Below are positions 26,218-35,329 of a DNA stretch of 64,000 bases, in pieces. Position 1 is the first letter of the stretch. Every line of letters starts with the position of its first letter. A program made the position numbers and the translations under genes. The notes under the pieces are model-generated. The model made no database searches. It saw only the letters and a list, made by a program, of their open reading frames with translations, and had not been told where the DNA came from. The stretch spans positions 1,962,001-2,026,000 of the forward strand of contig NZ_AP023212.1 of assembly GCF_016593255.1 (NCBI RefSeq), given 5' to 3'. Source of the DNA: Hydrogenimonas urashimensis. GTDB taxonomy: Bacteria > Campylobacterota > Campylobacteria > Campylobacterales > Hydrogenimonadaceae.

Positions 26218-27498
26218 TTATGGGAGATGTCTGTATCGTGTCGTTCTAAAAAGCGTGAAAGCGAGCGCGACAAGAAGGTAGATGAAGCCGATGTCGGCCA
26301 GTGTCTGGGGCTCGTGGAGGAAGAGATAGTAGACCATCAGAACCACGGCGATTCCCATCAGAAGCAGCGACAGCACCACGACGATGGGATGGGCGCCGGT
26401 CTGTGCGTGAAGGACCAGATTGGCGACACCCACCGCCATCGAGACGAGCAGAAAGGTCATGCTCGAAAAGGCTATGATCCCTTCGAGGTGGCCGTAGAGC
26501 ACGAAGAGAGAGGCCAGCACGAACATCGCCAAAAGGGCGTAGTAGGGGATCATCCGGCTGTTGCGCCGGGAGAGGATGGAGGGGAAGATACCGTCTTTGG
26601 CGATATCGGCCATCATGCGGCTGGCGCCGAACATCGTGCCGTTGATGGCGCTGCTCGTGGCCAGCAGCGCGGCGATGGAGGCGAGTACGAATCCCCATTC
26701 GCCGAAGATCGGCTTGAGCGCCTCGGCGATCGCGTACTCTTTGGCCGCCTGGATCTCTTCGAACGTCAAGATTCCCATCACCGAGAGTGCCAACGTGATG
26801 TAGATGAGTGTCACGATGATAATGGAGAGGTAGATCGAAAGTGGGGTGTTTCGTTCGGGGTTCTCGGTCTCGACGACCGAATTGGTGATGAGCTGGAACC
26901 CTTCGAAGGCGACGAAAACGATGGCCCCGCTCAAAAGCACGGCGCTGTAGCCTTTGTCGAAAAATGGAACGAAGTGTTCGCTGTGAAGAAAGAAGAGCCC
27001 CACGATACCCAATGAGAGCATGATCGCCACTTTGAAAAAGACGATGACATCCTCGCTTTCGCCGACGTCTCTGACCCCTTTGAGATTGATGAAAAGAAAG
27101 ATGGAGAGGATGAGAAAAGCCAATGCGGTGCGGACGAAGTAGTTGTCGGCGAAGCCGGCCATCGCCGCCCCGTAGGAGCCGAACGTGTAGGCATAGAGAG
27201 CGAGCGTGCCGATATAGCCGACGATGACGCTCCATCCGACGAAGGCGGCGATGACGGGCCTTTTGGGAAAGGCGTGCCGCAGGTAGGTGTAGCTCGCCCC
27301 GTCTTCGCGGTAGGCCAGTGCCAGTTTGGCGTAGTTGTAGCCGGCGAGAAGGGCGATGAGACCGCCCATCACGAAGACCAGTACCGTCGCGTTGCCCGCG
27401 ATGGCGTTGGCTTCCCCCATGACCGAAAAGATACCCCCGCCGATCATGCTTCCGATGCCGATGGCGGTCAGCTCTTTGAGCCCGAGTCTATCTTTCAT
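26218..27498 (-). CDS. APC-family amino-acid permease, last gene of ovothiol operon
   Basis: A 426-residue inner-membrane transporter with twelve hydrophobic segments. The APC signature GIGSMIGGGIFSVMGEA is in TM1, and FVAFEGFQLITN in TM6 matches the unwound substrate-binding helix. It overlaps the end of the aminotransferase-like lyase gene by 11 bases and is the third gene after ovoA. A role in taking up histidine or cysteine, or moving ovothiol, is suggested by context only. The family call is secure; the substrate is not. Confidence 0.88.
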   Translation of the reverse strand: MKDRLGLKELTAIGIGSMIGGGIFSVMGEANAIAGNATVLVFVMGGLIALLAGYNYAKLALAYREDGASYTYLRHAFPKRPVIAAFVGWSVIVGYIGTLALYAYTFGSYGAAMAGFADNYFVRTALAFLILSIFLFINLKGVRDVGESEDVIVFFKVAIMLSLGIVGLFFLHSEHFVPFFDKGYSAVLLSGAIVFVAFEGFQLITNSVVETENPERNTPLSIYLSIIIVTLIYITLALSVMGILTFEEIQAAKEYAIAEALKPIFGEWGFVLASIAALLATSSAINGTMFGASRMMADIAKDGIFPSILSRRNSRMIPYYALLAMFVLASLFVLYGHLEGIIAFSSMTFLLVSMAVGVANLVLHAQTGAHPIVVVLSLLLMGIAVVLMVYYLFLHEPQTLADIGFIYLLVALAFTLFRTTRYRHLP

Positions 27499-28657
27499 GA
27501 TGCTCTATCGCTCCTTTGAGCCGTCCCATCGCTTTTTCAAGCACGGGCCGGGGTGTTGCGATATTCATTCGCATGAAGCCGCTCCCCTCTTTTCCGAAAC
27601 TTGCCCCGGTGTTGAGCCCAAGTTTCGCTTTTTCGACGAAAAACTTTTCCAGCGCGGTATCGTCCATGCCGAGTTTTCGGCAGTCAAACCACATCAGGTA
27701 GGTGGCTTCCGGCGACAGGGGTCTGATTTGGGGAAGGTGACGTTTCAAAAAATCGCTGACGAAGGCGATGTTGCCCCGCAGATAGTTCAGGAGGGCTTCC
27801 AGCCACGCTTCGCCCCCTTTGTAGGCGGCGATCAGCGCTTCGATGCCAAACACGTTGCCCATGGTCAGGTCGCAGCGCCTCATTTCCCTTTCGAACCTGC
27901 GCCGCAGCGAATCGTTGGAGACAATGGCATAGGCGGTATTCAGTCCGGCGACATTGAAGGTTTTGGAAGGGGCGTTCAGTGTCACCGTGATGTCGGCGAC
28001 CTGTGGCGAAAGGGAGGCGACGGGTATATGTTTGTGGGGTGCGTAGACAATGTCGGCGTGGACTTCGTCACTGACGATGTGGCACTCCTCTTCGAGGCAT
28101 ATTTGCGCCATTTTCGCCAGCTCTTCTTCTTGCCAGACCCGCCCCACGGGATTGTGGGGAGAACAGAGAACGAAGAGCTTCGCTTCTTTCGCTTTGGCCC
28201 GGAAATCGTCGTAATCGATGCGGTAGCCCTCGCCGTCGTAACGCAGCGGATTTTCCAGCAGCCGCCTGCCGTGGTTTTTCCCCAGTCGGAAAAAAGGGTG
28301 GTAGACCGGCGTCTGGATCAAAACGGCGTCTTTCGGCTCCGTCAGAGCGGTGACGAGGAAGTGGAGTGCCGGCACGACACCGGGAATCGGGAGAATCGTG
28401 TTGTGTCCGATTTGCCAGCCGTGGCGTTTTGCCATCCATGCCGCGATGGCACGGAAAAAAATTTCGGGATAGATCGTGTATCCGTAGATAGGGTGGGCCG
28501 CTCGGCGCTGCAGGGCGTCCGTGACGCATCGGGGAGCGGGAAGGTCCATGTCGGCCACCCAGAGGGGCAGCACCGCATCGGTGCCGAATTTCGCTTTCCT
28601 TTCCTCGTATTTGACGCTCCACGTACCGCTTCTGTCGACCGGAGTGTCGAAATTCAT
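27488..28657 (-). CDS. ovoB: PatB/MalY-type PLP C-S lyase, probable OvoB
   Basis: A 389-residue fold-type I PLP enzyme of the MalY/PatB cystathionine beta-lyase group. The N-terminal PLWVADMDLPAP motif and the Schiff-base Lys232 in APSKTFNVAG are clear, with FVLCSPHNPVGRVW near 165. By itself it would be called a cystathionine beta-lyase or aminotransferase. Because its start overlaps the end of ovoA (ATGA), it is most simply OvoB, the PLP lyase that cleaves 5-histidylcysteine sulfoxide to 5-thiohistidine. PatB-like OvoB proteins are established in Erwinia. A housekeeping C-S lyase remains possible. Confidence 0.82.
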   Translation of the reverse strand: MNFDTPVDRSGTWSVKYEERKAKFGTDAVLPLWVADMDLPAPRCVTDALQRRAAHPIYGYTIYPEIFFRAIAAWMAKRHGWQIGHNTILPIPGVVPALHFLVTALTEPKDAVLIQTPVYHPFFRLGKNHGRRLLENPLRYDGEGYRIDYDDFRAKAKEAKLFVLCSPHNPVGRVWQEEELAKMAQICLEEECHIVSDEVHADIVYAPHKHIPVASLSPQVADITVTLNAPSKTFNVAGLNTAYAIVSNDSLRRRFEREMRRCDLTMGNVFGIEALIAAYKGGEAWLEALLNYLRGNIAFVSDFLKRHLPQIRPLSPEATYLMWFDCRKLGMDDTALEKFFVEKAKLGLNTGASFGKEGSGFMRMNIATPRPVLEKAMGRLKGAIEHHER

Positions 28658-30756
28658 CGCTTCTCCCAGATCGTCATTTGGGCGACGGTATGCTGAAATT
28701 TGCGTGCCGTCTCTCGAAGGATAAAGGGTATATCCCGGGTTTCAAGGAGCCTGAAGGCCGGCTCAAGATGCTCTTTGAGCCCCTGCAGTGTGGTGACCGG
28801 TTCGCCGTCGCGTTTGAAGCCGCCCAGCCACTTCTCTTTGGGAGTGTGGGCTTCGTTCCAGGTATAGGGGGATGTAAGAATAAGCAGCCCCTCTTTTTCG
28901 ATGCGTCCGGTGATGTCCCGCAGGAATTTGGCGGGGTCATAGAGGCGGTCGATCAGGTTGAAAGCGGTGACAAGGTCATAACCCGTGTAGATCGGTTTCA
29001 GGTTGCAGGCGTCGGCTTGCCAGAAATCGACGCGATCGACAATATCCGCCAGATATTGGGGCAGTACGACCTCTTTGTACTCCACCAACTCCCCTTCGGT
29101 GGGAAGGGTGTAGCGAATGCGTCCTTCGCTGCGCATTTTTTCGGCCATGCCGATGAAACGGGCCGAAAAATCGAGGCCGGTGGCTTTTTCGAAACTCTTG
29201 GCCAGCTCCAGGGTGCTGCGGCCAATGGCACAGCCGATGTCGAGGGCGCTGCGCCGCTTGCGGCCCGAAGTGGCTTCGATGGCAAGGTTCGCGCAGGTTG
29301 CAGGATAGTTGGGAATGCCGAAATAGGTATCGCCCCACCCGAATTCGCAGTACTGGCTCACCTGCCTGTCGTTTTCGTAATAGTGCGTGCCTATCTTCTC
29401 TTCGTAGTCGCTTTCGACGTAGCGGAATCCGGCATGCTGGAAGAAGTGGCGACGGAAGGCGTATCTGGCGGAAGCGAGGGCTTCGTTGCCTGTGCTGATG
29501 AAGGAGCCTCCTTTGATGAGGTTGTGCTTTCCGTCGAAAGTGGGAGTGGTGAAATCGTCGTAGACGGGATGGACCTCGAATCCTGCGAAGGGGTAGATGG
29601 GGGTTTCGCTCCACTGCCAGACATTGCCGATGACATCGTGGAACTCCCCGTGGGGGAATTCGGTAACGGGGGAGGTGGAGGCGTAGTGTTCCAGGTTGAT
29701 GTTGGCCGGGGCTTTTTCGCCCCAGTCGGGAAGATCGGGAACACGGCAGTGTTCGTGCAGACGATACCATTCGTCCTCCGTAGGGAGCCGAAGTTTTCTA
29801 CCGGTTTTTTCGCCCAGCCACCTGCAGAAGGCTTTGGCTTCGTGGTAGTTGACATCCACGGGCCAGTCCATCGGCATATCGATGATTTCCGCCAGTGCGC
29901 GGTAGCGGAAACCGCCCTTTCCGTCGGGCATCCAGAAAGGGGGATGTTCCGCCGCTTTGTAGGTGCGCCAGGCCCACCCCTCTTCGCTCCACCATGTTTT
30001 TTGCCGGTAGCCTCCCGCTTCGACGAAAGCCATGAACTCTCCGTTGCTCACCAGGAACTTGGAAGCTTTGAAATCGGGGACCTCTGCCTCGTGGTGGCCG
30101 TATTCGTTGTCCCAGCCGTAGTAGGCGTCCTGTCGGTTTTTTCCGAGGGTGACGCTGCCGCCGGGAACGGGCAGCAGCACGTTTTGTGGGGCATGGCCGC
30201 TTCGCCGGCATATTTCCCAATCCGGCCGGGGCGATACCAGTGAGAGGTCGGTCTGACGAATCAGTACGGAGGAAGTCTCCACATGGATGCGTTCATGCTC
30301 GATACCCATCAGGATCACCCACCAGGGGGAATCCCAGCCAATCGGAAGCTCAAGGGGCAGTGTCGTGATGAGTTCGTCCACCAGCGCCCTCACATTGTCC
30401 CGATAGGCACGGGTGGCTGCGACAGTAGGCCAGTCGTAGTGCGCTTCGTTGAGGTCGTCCCAGCTCATCTCGTCCACTCCGACAGCGAAAATCGATTCCA
30501 GTTTCGGGTCGATCCGCCGATCGATGACCTTCGCCAGAACCAGTTTGTTGATGAAAAAGACGGCGGTATGGCCGAAATAGAAGATATGGGGATGACGCAG
30601 CGGTTCGGGCCGGTGGTAGAATGCCTCGTCGCTCTTTAGATGCGAATAGAGCGATTCGAAAAGGTCGAAGGTGGTGTGGAAATAGCGACGGATCTCTTCC
30701 CGTTTCGCTTCGGGGTCGGTTCCCTGCAGAGAGGGAGGCCGAAGGCGTTCGATCAT
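28654..30756 (-). CDS. ovoA: 5-histidylcysteine sulfoxide synthase / thiohistidine methyltransferase OvoA
   Basis: A 700-residue bifunctional enzyme. The N-terminal DinB-like and central FGE-sulfatase-like domains form the non-haem iron sulfoxide synthase; the C-terminus is a SAM methyltransferase. The iron site is visible: His63 (FGHTAVFF) plus the H-x3-H-x-E motif at His154, His158 and Glu160 (EHERIHVE). The FGE part has RLPTEDEWYRL, GNVWQW and KGGSFIS. The methyltransferase starts near residue 500 with ALDIGCAIGRSTLELA. This full-length arrangement separates OvoA from EgtB, which lacks the methyltransferase. It would couple histidine with cysteine and methylate 5-thiohistidine to give ovothiol. 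It heads an operon with the lyase and the permease. Confidence 0.93.
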   Translation of the reverse strand: MIERLRPPSLQGTDPEAKREEIRRYFHTTFDLFESLYSHLKSDEAFYHRPEPLRHPHIFYFGHTAVFFINKLVLAKVIDRRIDPKLESIFAVGVDEMSWDDLNEAHYDWPTVAATRAYRDNVRALVDELITTLPLELPIGWDSPWWVILMGIEHERIHVETSSVLIRQTDLSLVSPRPDWEICRRSGHAPQNVLLPVPGGSVTLGKNRQDAYYGWDNEYGHHEAEVPDFKASKFLVSNGEFMAFVEAGGYRQKTWWSEEGWAWRTYKAAEHPPFWMPDGKGGFRYRALAEIIDMPMDWPVDVNYHEAKAFCRWLGEKTGRKLRLPTEDEWYRLHEHCRVPDLPDWGEKAPANINLEHYASTSPVTEFPHGEFHDVIGNVWQWSETPIYPFAGFEVHPVYDDFTTPTFDGKHNLIKGGSFISTGNEALASARYAFRRHFFQHAGFRYVESDYEEKIGTHYYENDRQVSQYCEFGWGDTYFGIPNYPATCANLAIEATSGRKRRSALDIGCAIGRSTLELAKSFEKATGLDFSARFIGMAEKMRSEGRIRYTLPTEGELVEYKEVVLPQYLADIVDRVDFWQADACNLKPIYTGYDLVTAFNLIDRLYDPAKFLRDITGRIEKEGLLILTSPYTWNEAHTPKEKWLGGFKRDGEPVTTLQGLKEHLEPAFRLLETRDIPFILRETARKFQHTVAQMTIWEKR

Positions 30757-30824
30757 GATGTCTCCTCACGCGGTTTTGCCTATTTTATCGAAACAGGTTA
30801 AAATCACGGCTAAAAAGGGATCGC

Positions 30825-31382
30825 TTGGAAGAGATACTCAACAATCTGACGACCTACGGCTATATCATCCTCTTTTTCTACTCCCTGGGCGGCGGATTTT
30901 TCGCCCTGGCCGCTGCCGGGGTTCTCGCGTCGATAGGGAAAATGGACCTGGCTACCAGCATCGCCGTGGCGTTCGCGGCCAACTTTATCGGGGATCAGGC
31001 GCTGCTGCTATTTACCCGTGCCAACAGACACCAGATGATGGAGTATCTGAAAAAACACCGCCGTAAGCTCGCCTACAGCCATCTATTGATGAAAAAGTAC
31101 GGCACCTGGGTCATTTTTCTGCAGAAGTACATCTACGGGGTCAAGACGCTGGTGCCCATCGCCATAGGCCTGACCCGCTACGATGCCGTGAAGTTCGGTA
31201 TTCTCAACTTTCTCGCGGCGGCGCTATGGGCGGTGACGATAGGAGTGGTCAGCTATTTGGGCGGCAAAACGGTGCTGTCGATGCTGGAGAAAGCGAAAGA
31301 GAACCCGTGGGTCCTTCCTCTTGTCGGAGGTGCGATTATCGTTGCGATGGGACTCTTCATCGCACGCGCGGTCAGAAAATGA
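30825..31382 (+). CDS. DedA-family membrane protein
   Basis: A 185-residue inner-membrane protein of the DedA/VTT family with four or five hydrophobic segments. FFYSLGGGFFALAAAGVLAS and the basic re-entrant region (FLQKYIYGVKTLVPIAIGLTR) fit the family pattern. DedA proteins help recycle lipid carriers such as undecaprenyl phosphate or flip phospholipids. The start is TTG, preceded by AAAAAGGGA. It is divergent from ovoA and converges with msrB one base after its stop. Confidence 0.82.
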   Translation: MEEILNNLTTYGYIILFFYSLGGGFFALAAAGVLASIGKMDLATSIAVAFAANFIGDQALLLFTRANRHQMMEYLKKHRRKLAYSHLLMKKYGTWVIFLQKYIYGVKTLVPIAIGLTRYDAVKFGILNFLAAALWAVTIGVVSYLGGKTVLSMLEKAKENPWVLPLVGGAIIVAMGLFIARAVRK

Positions 31383-31383
31383 T

Positions 31384-31782
31384 TCATCTCTCTTTGGGCT
31401 CGAACGCAAGAGAGACAGAGTTGATGCAGTACCGCAAACCTGTCGGCGGCGGGCCGTCCGGGAAGACGTGCCCCAGGTGGGCGCCACAGCGGGCGCAGGT
31501 GACCTCGGTGCGAATCATGCCGTAGCTGAGGTCTTCGTGTTTATCCACGGCGTCGGGCGAGACGGGGCGGGTGAAGCTGGGCCATCCGGTGCCCGAATCG
31601 AATTTGTCGCTTGAATCGAAAAGGGGCGCTCCGCAGCAGACGCAACGGTAGGTGCCGTCGCCTTTGAAATCCCAGTATTCACCACTAAAAGCCGGTTCCG
31701 TCACTTTTTTTCGGCACACCTCGTATTGCAAGGGGGTGAGCGCCTTTCGCCACTCACCGTCGCTTTTGACAATCTTTTTCAT
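31384..31782 (-). CDS. msrB: Peptide-methionine (R)-S-oxide reductase MsrB
   Basis: A 132-residue repair enzyme that reduces methionine-R-sulfoxide in proteins. It has the zinc cysteines Cys47/Cys50 and Cys96/Cys99, the substrate-pocket motif SGTGWPSF, and the catalytic Cys119 in RYCINSVSL. There is no signal peptide and no fused MsrA domain, so it is a standalone cytoplasmic form. It stands alone, convergent with the DedA gene. Confidence 0.95.
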   Translation of the reverse strand: MKKIVKSDGEWRKALTPLQYEVCRKKVTEPAFSGEYWDFKGDGTYRCVCCGAPLFDSSDKFDSGTGWPSFTRPVSPDAVDKHEDLSYGMIRTEVTCARCGAHLGHVFPDGPPPTGLRYCINSVSLAFEPKER

Positions 31783-31987
31783 GAATCTGTCTCTCCTGTT
31801 TTTGGGGTGGCGTCTATTCTTTCACATAAGATCGGAAAAAGTGGTGGAATTTTTGGAATAGTCTGGCAATTTTTGTTTCATCAAAGAATATAAGAGTAAA
31901 ATTACGGTATAAAAGCTCCGATATATTCGATATGGCATTACGTCTACAAAACGGAGCTTGAATTCATCTACACGGGGAAAAGGTACA

Positions 31988-33568
31988 ATGACACCTAAGG
32001 GACTCGACAAACTGGGACTTGAAAATATTGGCAAGGTTTATTACAACCTCGATTATGACGAAGTGATCCGTCATACACTAGAACGTGGTGAAGCGCAACT
32101 CACGAAGAGTGGAGCGACCGCTGTCGATACCGGCATCTTCACCGGGCGCAGCCCGAAAGACAAATATTTCGTGAAGCAGCCGCCGAGTGAGAAGTATATC
32201 GCATGGGGCGATATCAACCAGCCGATCTCCAAAGAGGTTTTCGAGGATCTCTACAAAATCGCGACCAAAGAGCTTTCGGGCAAAGATATCTACGTGACCG
32301 ATGTCTATGTCGGCGCCAGCCCGAGCAGCCGCCGTTCCATCCGTGTCGTCAGCGAAATCGCCTGGCAGGCGCATTTCGTCAAGAACATGTTCATCGAACC
32401 GAGCCCGGAGGAACTGGAGAATTTCGAGCCCGATTTCGTGCTCTATGACGCCTGCAAAGCGAAAAACACGAAATGGAAAGAGCACGGACTCAACTCCGAA
32501 GTGTTCGTCGCTTTCAACATCGAGGAGAATGTCGCCGTCATCGGCGGAACATGGTATGGCGGAGAGATCAAGAAGGGCATCTTCACGATGATGAACTACT
32601 GGCTGCCGCTGGAAGGAAAGCTGCCGATGCACTGTTCGGCCAATATCGGAAAAGAGGATGATGTGGCACTCTTTTTCGGACTGAGCGGAACCGGCAAGAC
32701 GACACTCTCGACCGATCCGAACCGCAGGCTCATCGGTGACGACGAGCATGGATGGGATGACAATGGTGTCTTCAATTTCGAGGGGGGATGTTATGCGAAA
32801 GTGATCAACCTGGACGCTGAAAGCGAACCGGAGATCTACAACGCCATCCGTAAGGGGGCCTTGCTGGAAAATGTTGTCATCGACGAAGAAGGCAATGTCG
32901 ATTTCGGCGATGCAAGCAAAACAGAGAACACCCGTGTGAGTTATCCGATCGAGCACATCGAAAATTATGAATGCACATTGATGGGAGGCCATCCGAAAAA
33001 CATCATCTTCCTTTCCGCCGACGCTTTCGGCGTGCTGCCCCCTGTCAGCAAACTGACAAAAGAGCAGGCGATGTACTACTTCCTCAGCGGGTATACGGCA
33101 AAAGTAGCCGGTACCGAACGGGGCATCACCGAACCGGTGGCTACCTTCAGCGCCTGCTTCGGAGAGGCTTTCCTGCCGCTGCATCCGACCGTGTATGCAG
33201 AACTGCTCGGCAAGAAGATAGATGAGCACGGCGTCAATGTCTATCTGGTCAATACGGGATGGACAGGCGGCCCCTACGGTGTGGGGCATCGCATGAGCAT
33301 CAAGGATACCCGCGGCTGCATCAACGGCATTCTCAGCGGTGCCATCAACCAGAGCGAATTCGAAACACTTCCGATTTTCGGTCTGCAGATCCCAAAAACC
33401 CTCGAGGGCGTCAATACCCAGGTCCTTAATCCCATCAATACATGGGAGGACAAAGAGGCCTATATGGAAAGCCTGAAGAAGCTGGCGGGCATGTTCCAGA
33501 AAAACTTCCATCGATACGATGACGCCGAAGGGGCGGCGGAGATCGCGGCCGCCGGCCCGAAAATCTGA
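31988..33568 (+). CDS. pckA: ATP-dependent phosphoenolpyruvate carboxykinase
   Basis: A 526-residue enzyme that converts oxaloacetate and ATP to phosphoenolpyruvate, CO2 and ADP. It has the kinase-1a P-loop [11 protein letters not shown] near residue 231-241, the metal/nucleotide motif LIGDDEHGW, and substrate motifs [10 protein letters not shown] near 45 and [10 protein letters not shown] near 217. The ATG at 31988 is chosen because a GGGGAAAAGG ribosome site precedes it; an in-frame TTG ten codons earlier is possible. It is a single gene with a terminator immediately after. In an autotroph using the reductive TCA cycle it would feed gluconeogenesis. Confidence 0.96.
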   Translation: MTPKGLDKLGLENIGKVYYNLDYDEVIRHTLERGEAQLTKSGATAVDTGIFTGRSPKDKYFVKQPPSEKYIAWGDINQPISKEVFEDLYKIATKELSGKDIYVTDVYVGASPSSRRSIRVVSEIAWQAHFVKNMFIEPSPEELENFEPDFVLYDACKAKNTKWKEHGLNSEVFVAFNIEENVAVIGGTWYGGEIKKGIFTMMNYWLPLEGKLPMHCSANIGKEDDVALFFGLSGTGKTTLSTDPNRRLIGDDEHGWDDNGVFNFEGGCYAKVINLDAESEPEIYNAIRKGALLENVVIDEEGNVDFGDASKTENTRVSYPIEHIENYECTLMGGHPKNIIFLSADAFGVLPPVSKLTKEQAMYYFLSGYTAKVAGTERGITEPVATFSACFGEAFLPLHPTVYAELLGKKIDEHGVNVYLVNTGWTGGPYGVGHRMSIKDTRGCINGILSGAINQSEFETLPIFGLQIPKTLEGVNTQVLNPINTWEDKEAYMESLKKLAGMFQKNFHRYDDAEGAAEIAAAGPKI

Positions 33569-33581
33569 TCCTCTCCTTCTG

Positions 33582-33606
33582 TGCCGCCCACGACGGGCGG
33601 CATTTT
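33582..33606 (+). terminator. Rho-independent terminator after pckA
   Basis: TGCCGCCC and GGGCGGCA form an 8-bp GC-rich stem around an ACGAC-type loop, followed by a short TTTT run, 14 bases after the pckA stop. The T-run is short, so termination may be partial. Confidence 0.65.
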
Positions 33607-33624
33607 CCTGCAGTATCCAAAAAG

Positions 33625-34455
33625 ATGTCACCTTCCAAAACCGTTTTGATTACCGGATGTTCCAGCGGTATAGGGTATCATGCGGCCCATGCACTCCGTG
33701 ATCATGGATACCATGTTCTGGCGACCGCGAGAAAACAAAGAGATGTCCTGCGTCTGAAAGAGGAGGCATTTGCGGCGTATCCTCTTGATCTGGACGATTC
33801 GGCTTCGATCGCCAGGGCGGTGATGTGGGCGCAGGAGAAGAGCGGAGGGAGGCTCTATGCACTTTTCAACAACGGTGCCTACGGACAGCCGGGCGCCGTC
33901 GAGGATCTGAGTCGTGAGGTTCTTCGGGCACAGTTTGAAACCAATCTTTTCGGTACCCATGAATTGACCGTCAAGCTTCTACCGATGATGATTGCGGCGG
34001 GAGAGGGAAGAATCATTCAGAACTCCTCGCTCCTCGGTTTCGCGGCGATGCCTTATCGGGGCGCCTACAATGCCAGCAAATTCGCCCTTGAAGGGCTCAG
34101 CGACACCCTTCGGCTCGAACTCGAGGGGACGGGTGTTTATGTAAGCATTATCGAGCCCGGTCCGATACGCAGCCGTTTCAGAAGCAACGCTTTGAAAAAG
34201 TTTCTCGAAAATATAGACCGAAACGGTAGCCGGTTTTCAAAATTCTACGAAAAGAAGCTGGCTCAGCTGCGAAGTTCCGAAGATGTTCTCTTTACACTGG
34301 GACCCGAAGCCGTTACGGCGGCACTTCTGGATGCCCTGGAGCGTCCGAAACCGAAAGTACGCTACCGGGTGACGCTTCCTACACATCTTTTTTACTGGTT
34401 GAAGAAATGTCTGCCTGAGAGGGTGCTAGATGGAGTGCTGCGCAGGGTGGGGTGA
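33625..34455 (+). CDS. Short-chain dehydrogenase/reductase
   Basis: A 276-residue classical SDR. The NAD(P) motif TGCSSGIG is at 10-17, NNGAYG near 90 replaces the usual NNAG, the catalytic Ser lies in NSSLLGFAA near 134, and Tyr-x3-Lys is in YNASK near 148-152. IEPGPIRSRF follows. The C-terminal extension (near 230-276, PTHLFYWLKKCLPERVLDGV) is hydrophobic and basic, as in SDRs acting on lipid-like substrates. The substrate is unknown. It follows pckA but is separated from it by a terminator. Confidence 0.88.
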   Translation: MSPSKTVLITGCSSGIGYHAAHALRDHGYHVLATARKQRDVLRLKEEAFAAYPLDLDDSASIARAVMWAQEKSGGRLYALFNNGAYGQPGAVEDLSREVLRAQFETNLFGTHELTVKLLPMMIAAGEGRIIQNSSLLGFAAMPYRGAYNASKFALEGLSDTLRLELEGTGVYVSIIEPGPIRSRFRSNALKKFLENIDRNGSRFSKFYEKKLAQLRSSEDVLFTLGPEAVTAALLDALERPKPKVRYRVTLPTHLFYWLKKCLPERVLDGVLRRVG

Positions 34456-34594
34456 AAAAATTCTCGATGCCGATATGATTTTCCAAAATGGCAAATGCGA
34501 AACGCGAAAGTTTGATATGAATTCCCCTCTTTGAAACAAAGCGGGGACGGCCATTCTGTTTCGAAACTCCCCGGCCCCAAAACAGGCTTAGGCT

Positions 34595-35020
34595 CTATTC
34601 CTCCCAGAGGCCAAGATGTTCGAGGACCGCTTTGATATCGAAGTTGAAAAAGAGCATTTTGTTTTCATGTTCTTCGTATAGCAGAACGTAGATCTTTCCG
34701 GAGGTTTCATTGTAGTAGGGATCGCTCAGGAAAAACTTGTCGCGTTTGGTCGTAATGTAGCGCAGAAAAGAGCGGCGGTTCATCCCCTCTTTTTGTGCAT
34801 TGATATGGTCTTTGTAGATGTTCGGGGACTCCTGGATGCAGTCGTCGTTGACGATGTAGGCCACCATCAGAAAGGGGGTTTCCCTGACAATCTTTTTCAG
34901 ACCGTCAAGCGAGTAGTCGTCTTTTTCATGTGATTTCAGCAGATCGATCAGGAAATTTCGTAATTTTTCACGATTCTGGCAATAGATCTCTTCGATTTTT
35001 TCCATCTCTTCTTTGTTCAA
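34595..35020 (-). CDS. Standalone PDC-like sensor domain protein
   Basis: A 141-residue soluble protein. An N-terminal helix (KIEEIYCQNREKLRNFLIDL) is followed by a sheet-rich part with MVAYIVNDDCIQESPNIY, FFLSDPYYNETSGKIYVLLY and a final FFNFDIKAVLEHL. This pattern resembles the PDC/cache sensor domains usually attached to GGDEF or chemoreceptor proteins in Campylobacterota. Here it stands alone, without membrane segment, signal peptide or output domain. It may be a small ligand-binding or partner protein. The preceding 139 bases (34456-34594) hold only a short hairpin around 34524-34546. Confidence 0.6.
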   Translation of the reverse strand: MNKEEMEKIEEIYCQNREKLRNFLIDLLKSHEKDDYSLDGLKKIVRETPFLMVAYIVNDDCIQESPNIYKDHINAQKEGMNRRSFLRYITTKRDKFFLSDPYYNETSGKIYVLLYEEHENKMLFFNFDIKAVLEHLGLWEE

Positions 35021-35283
35021 CGTCCGTTCCTCCGGGAGCCCTGCGATACGGCTCCAAAATTATTATTATCTGACGGTACGCACTATCCACTGCCATTCGC
35101 GTCGGCGATGCCGCTTCTTCGGGATCAAAGGATGACGCGCACGCTAACGTCGGCAAAAAGAGCCGGATGCGGCTTTGGCTGCACCCGAACCTTTTTGCCT
35201 CGCTTCGTTCACGTTCTCTTTTGACGGATGGGGGTGACCGGTGCGTAACATCGGTGATTGTCAAAATTGTTTCACCATTATAG
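35021..35283 (-). promoter_or_regulatory. Long 5' leader of the PDC-like gene, with -10 and internal hairpins
   Basis: A minus-strand TATAAT (35282-35277) lies about 250 bases upstream of the PDC-like gene. In the leader, an AGCCG-CATC-CGGCT hairpin followed by CTTTTT (about 35190-35165 on the minus strand) looks like a weak terminator or attenuator. Closer to the start codon GGAGCC pairs with GGCTCC, immediately before a CGGAGGAAC ribosome site. I do not recognise a known riboswitch. The whole stretch up to 35329 has no other gene. Confidence 0.35.
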
Positions 35284-35329
35284 CGAGATTTCGCCGCAGG
35301 AGAGAGTCGGTAGTTGGCGGAAAAGGATT

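Noticed and set aside
32078-33631. A 517-codon antisense frame over pckA
   Set aside because: Shadow of pckA; no start context and no recognisable domain.
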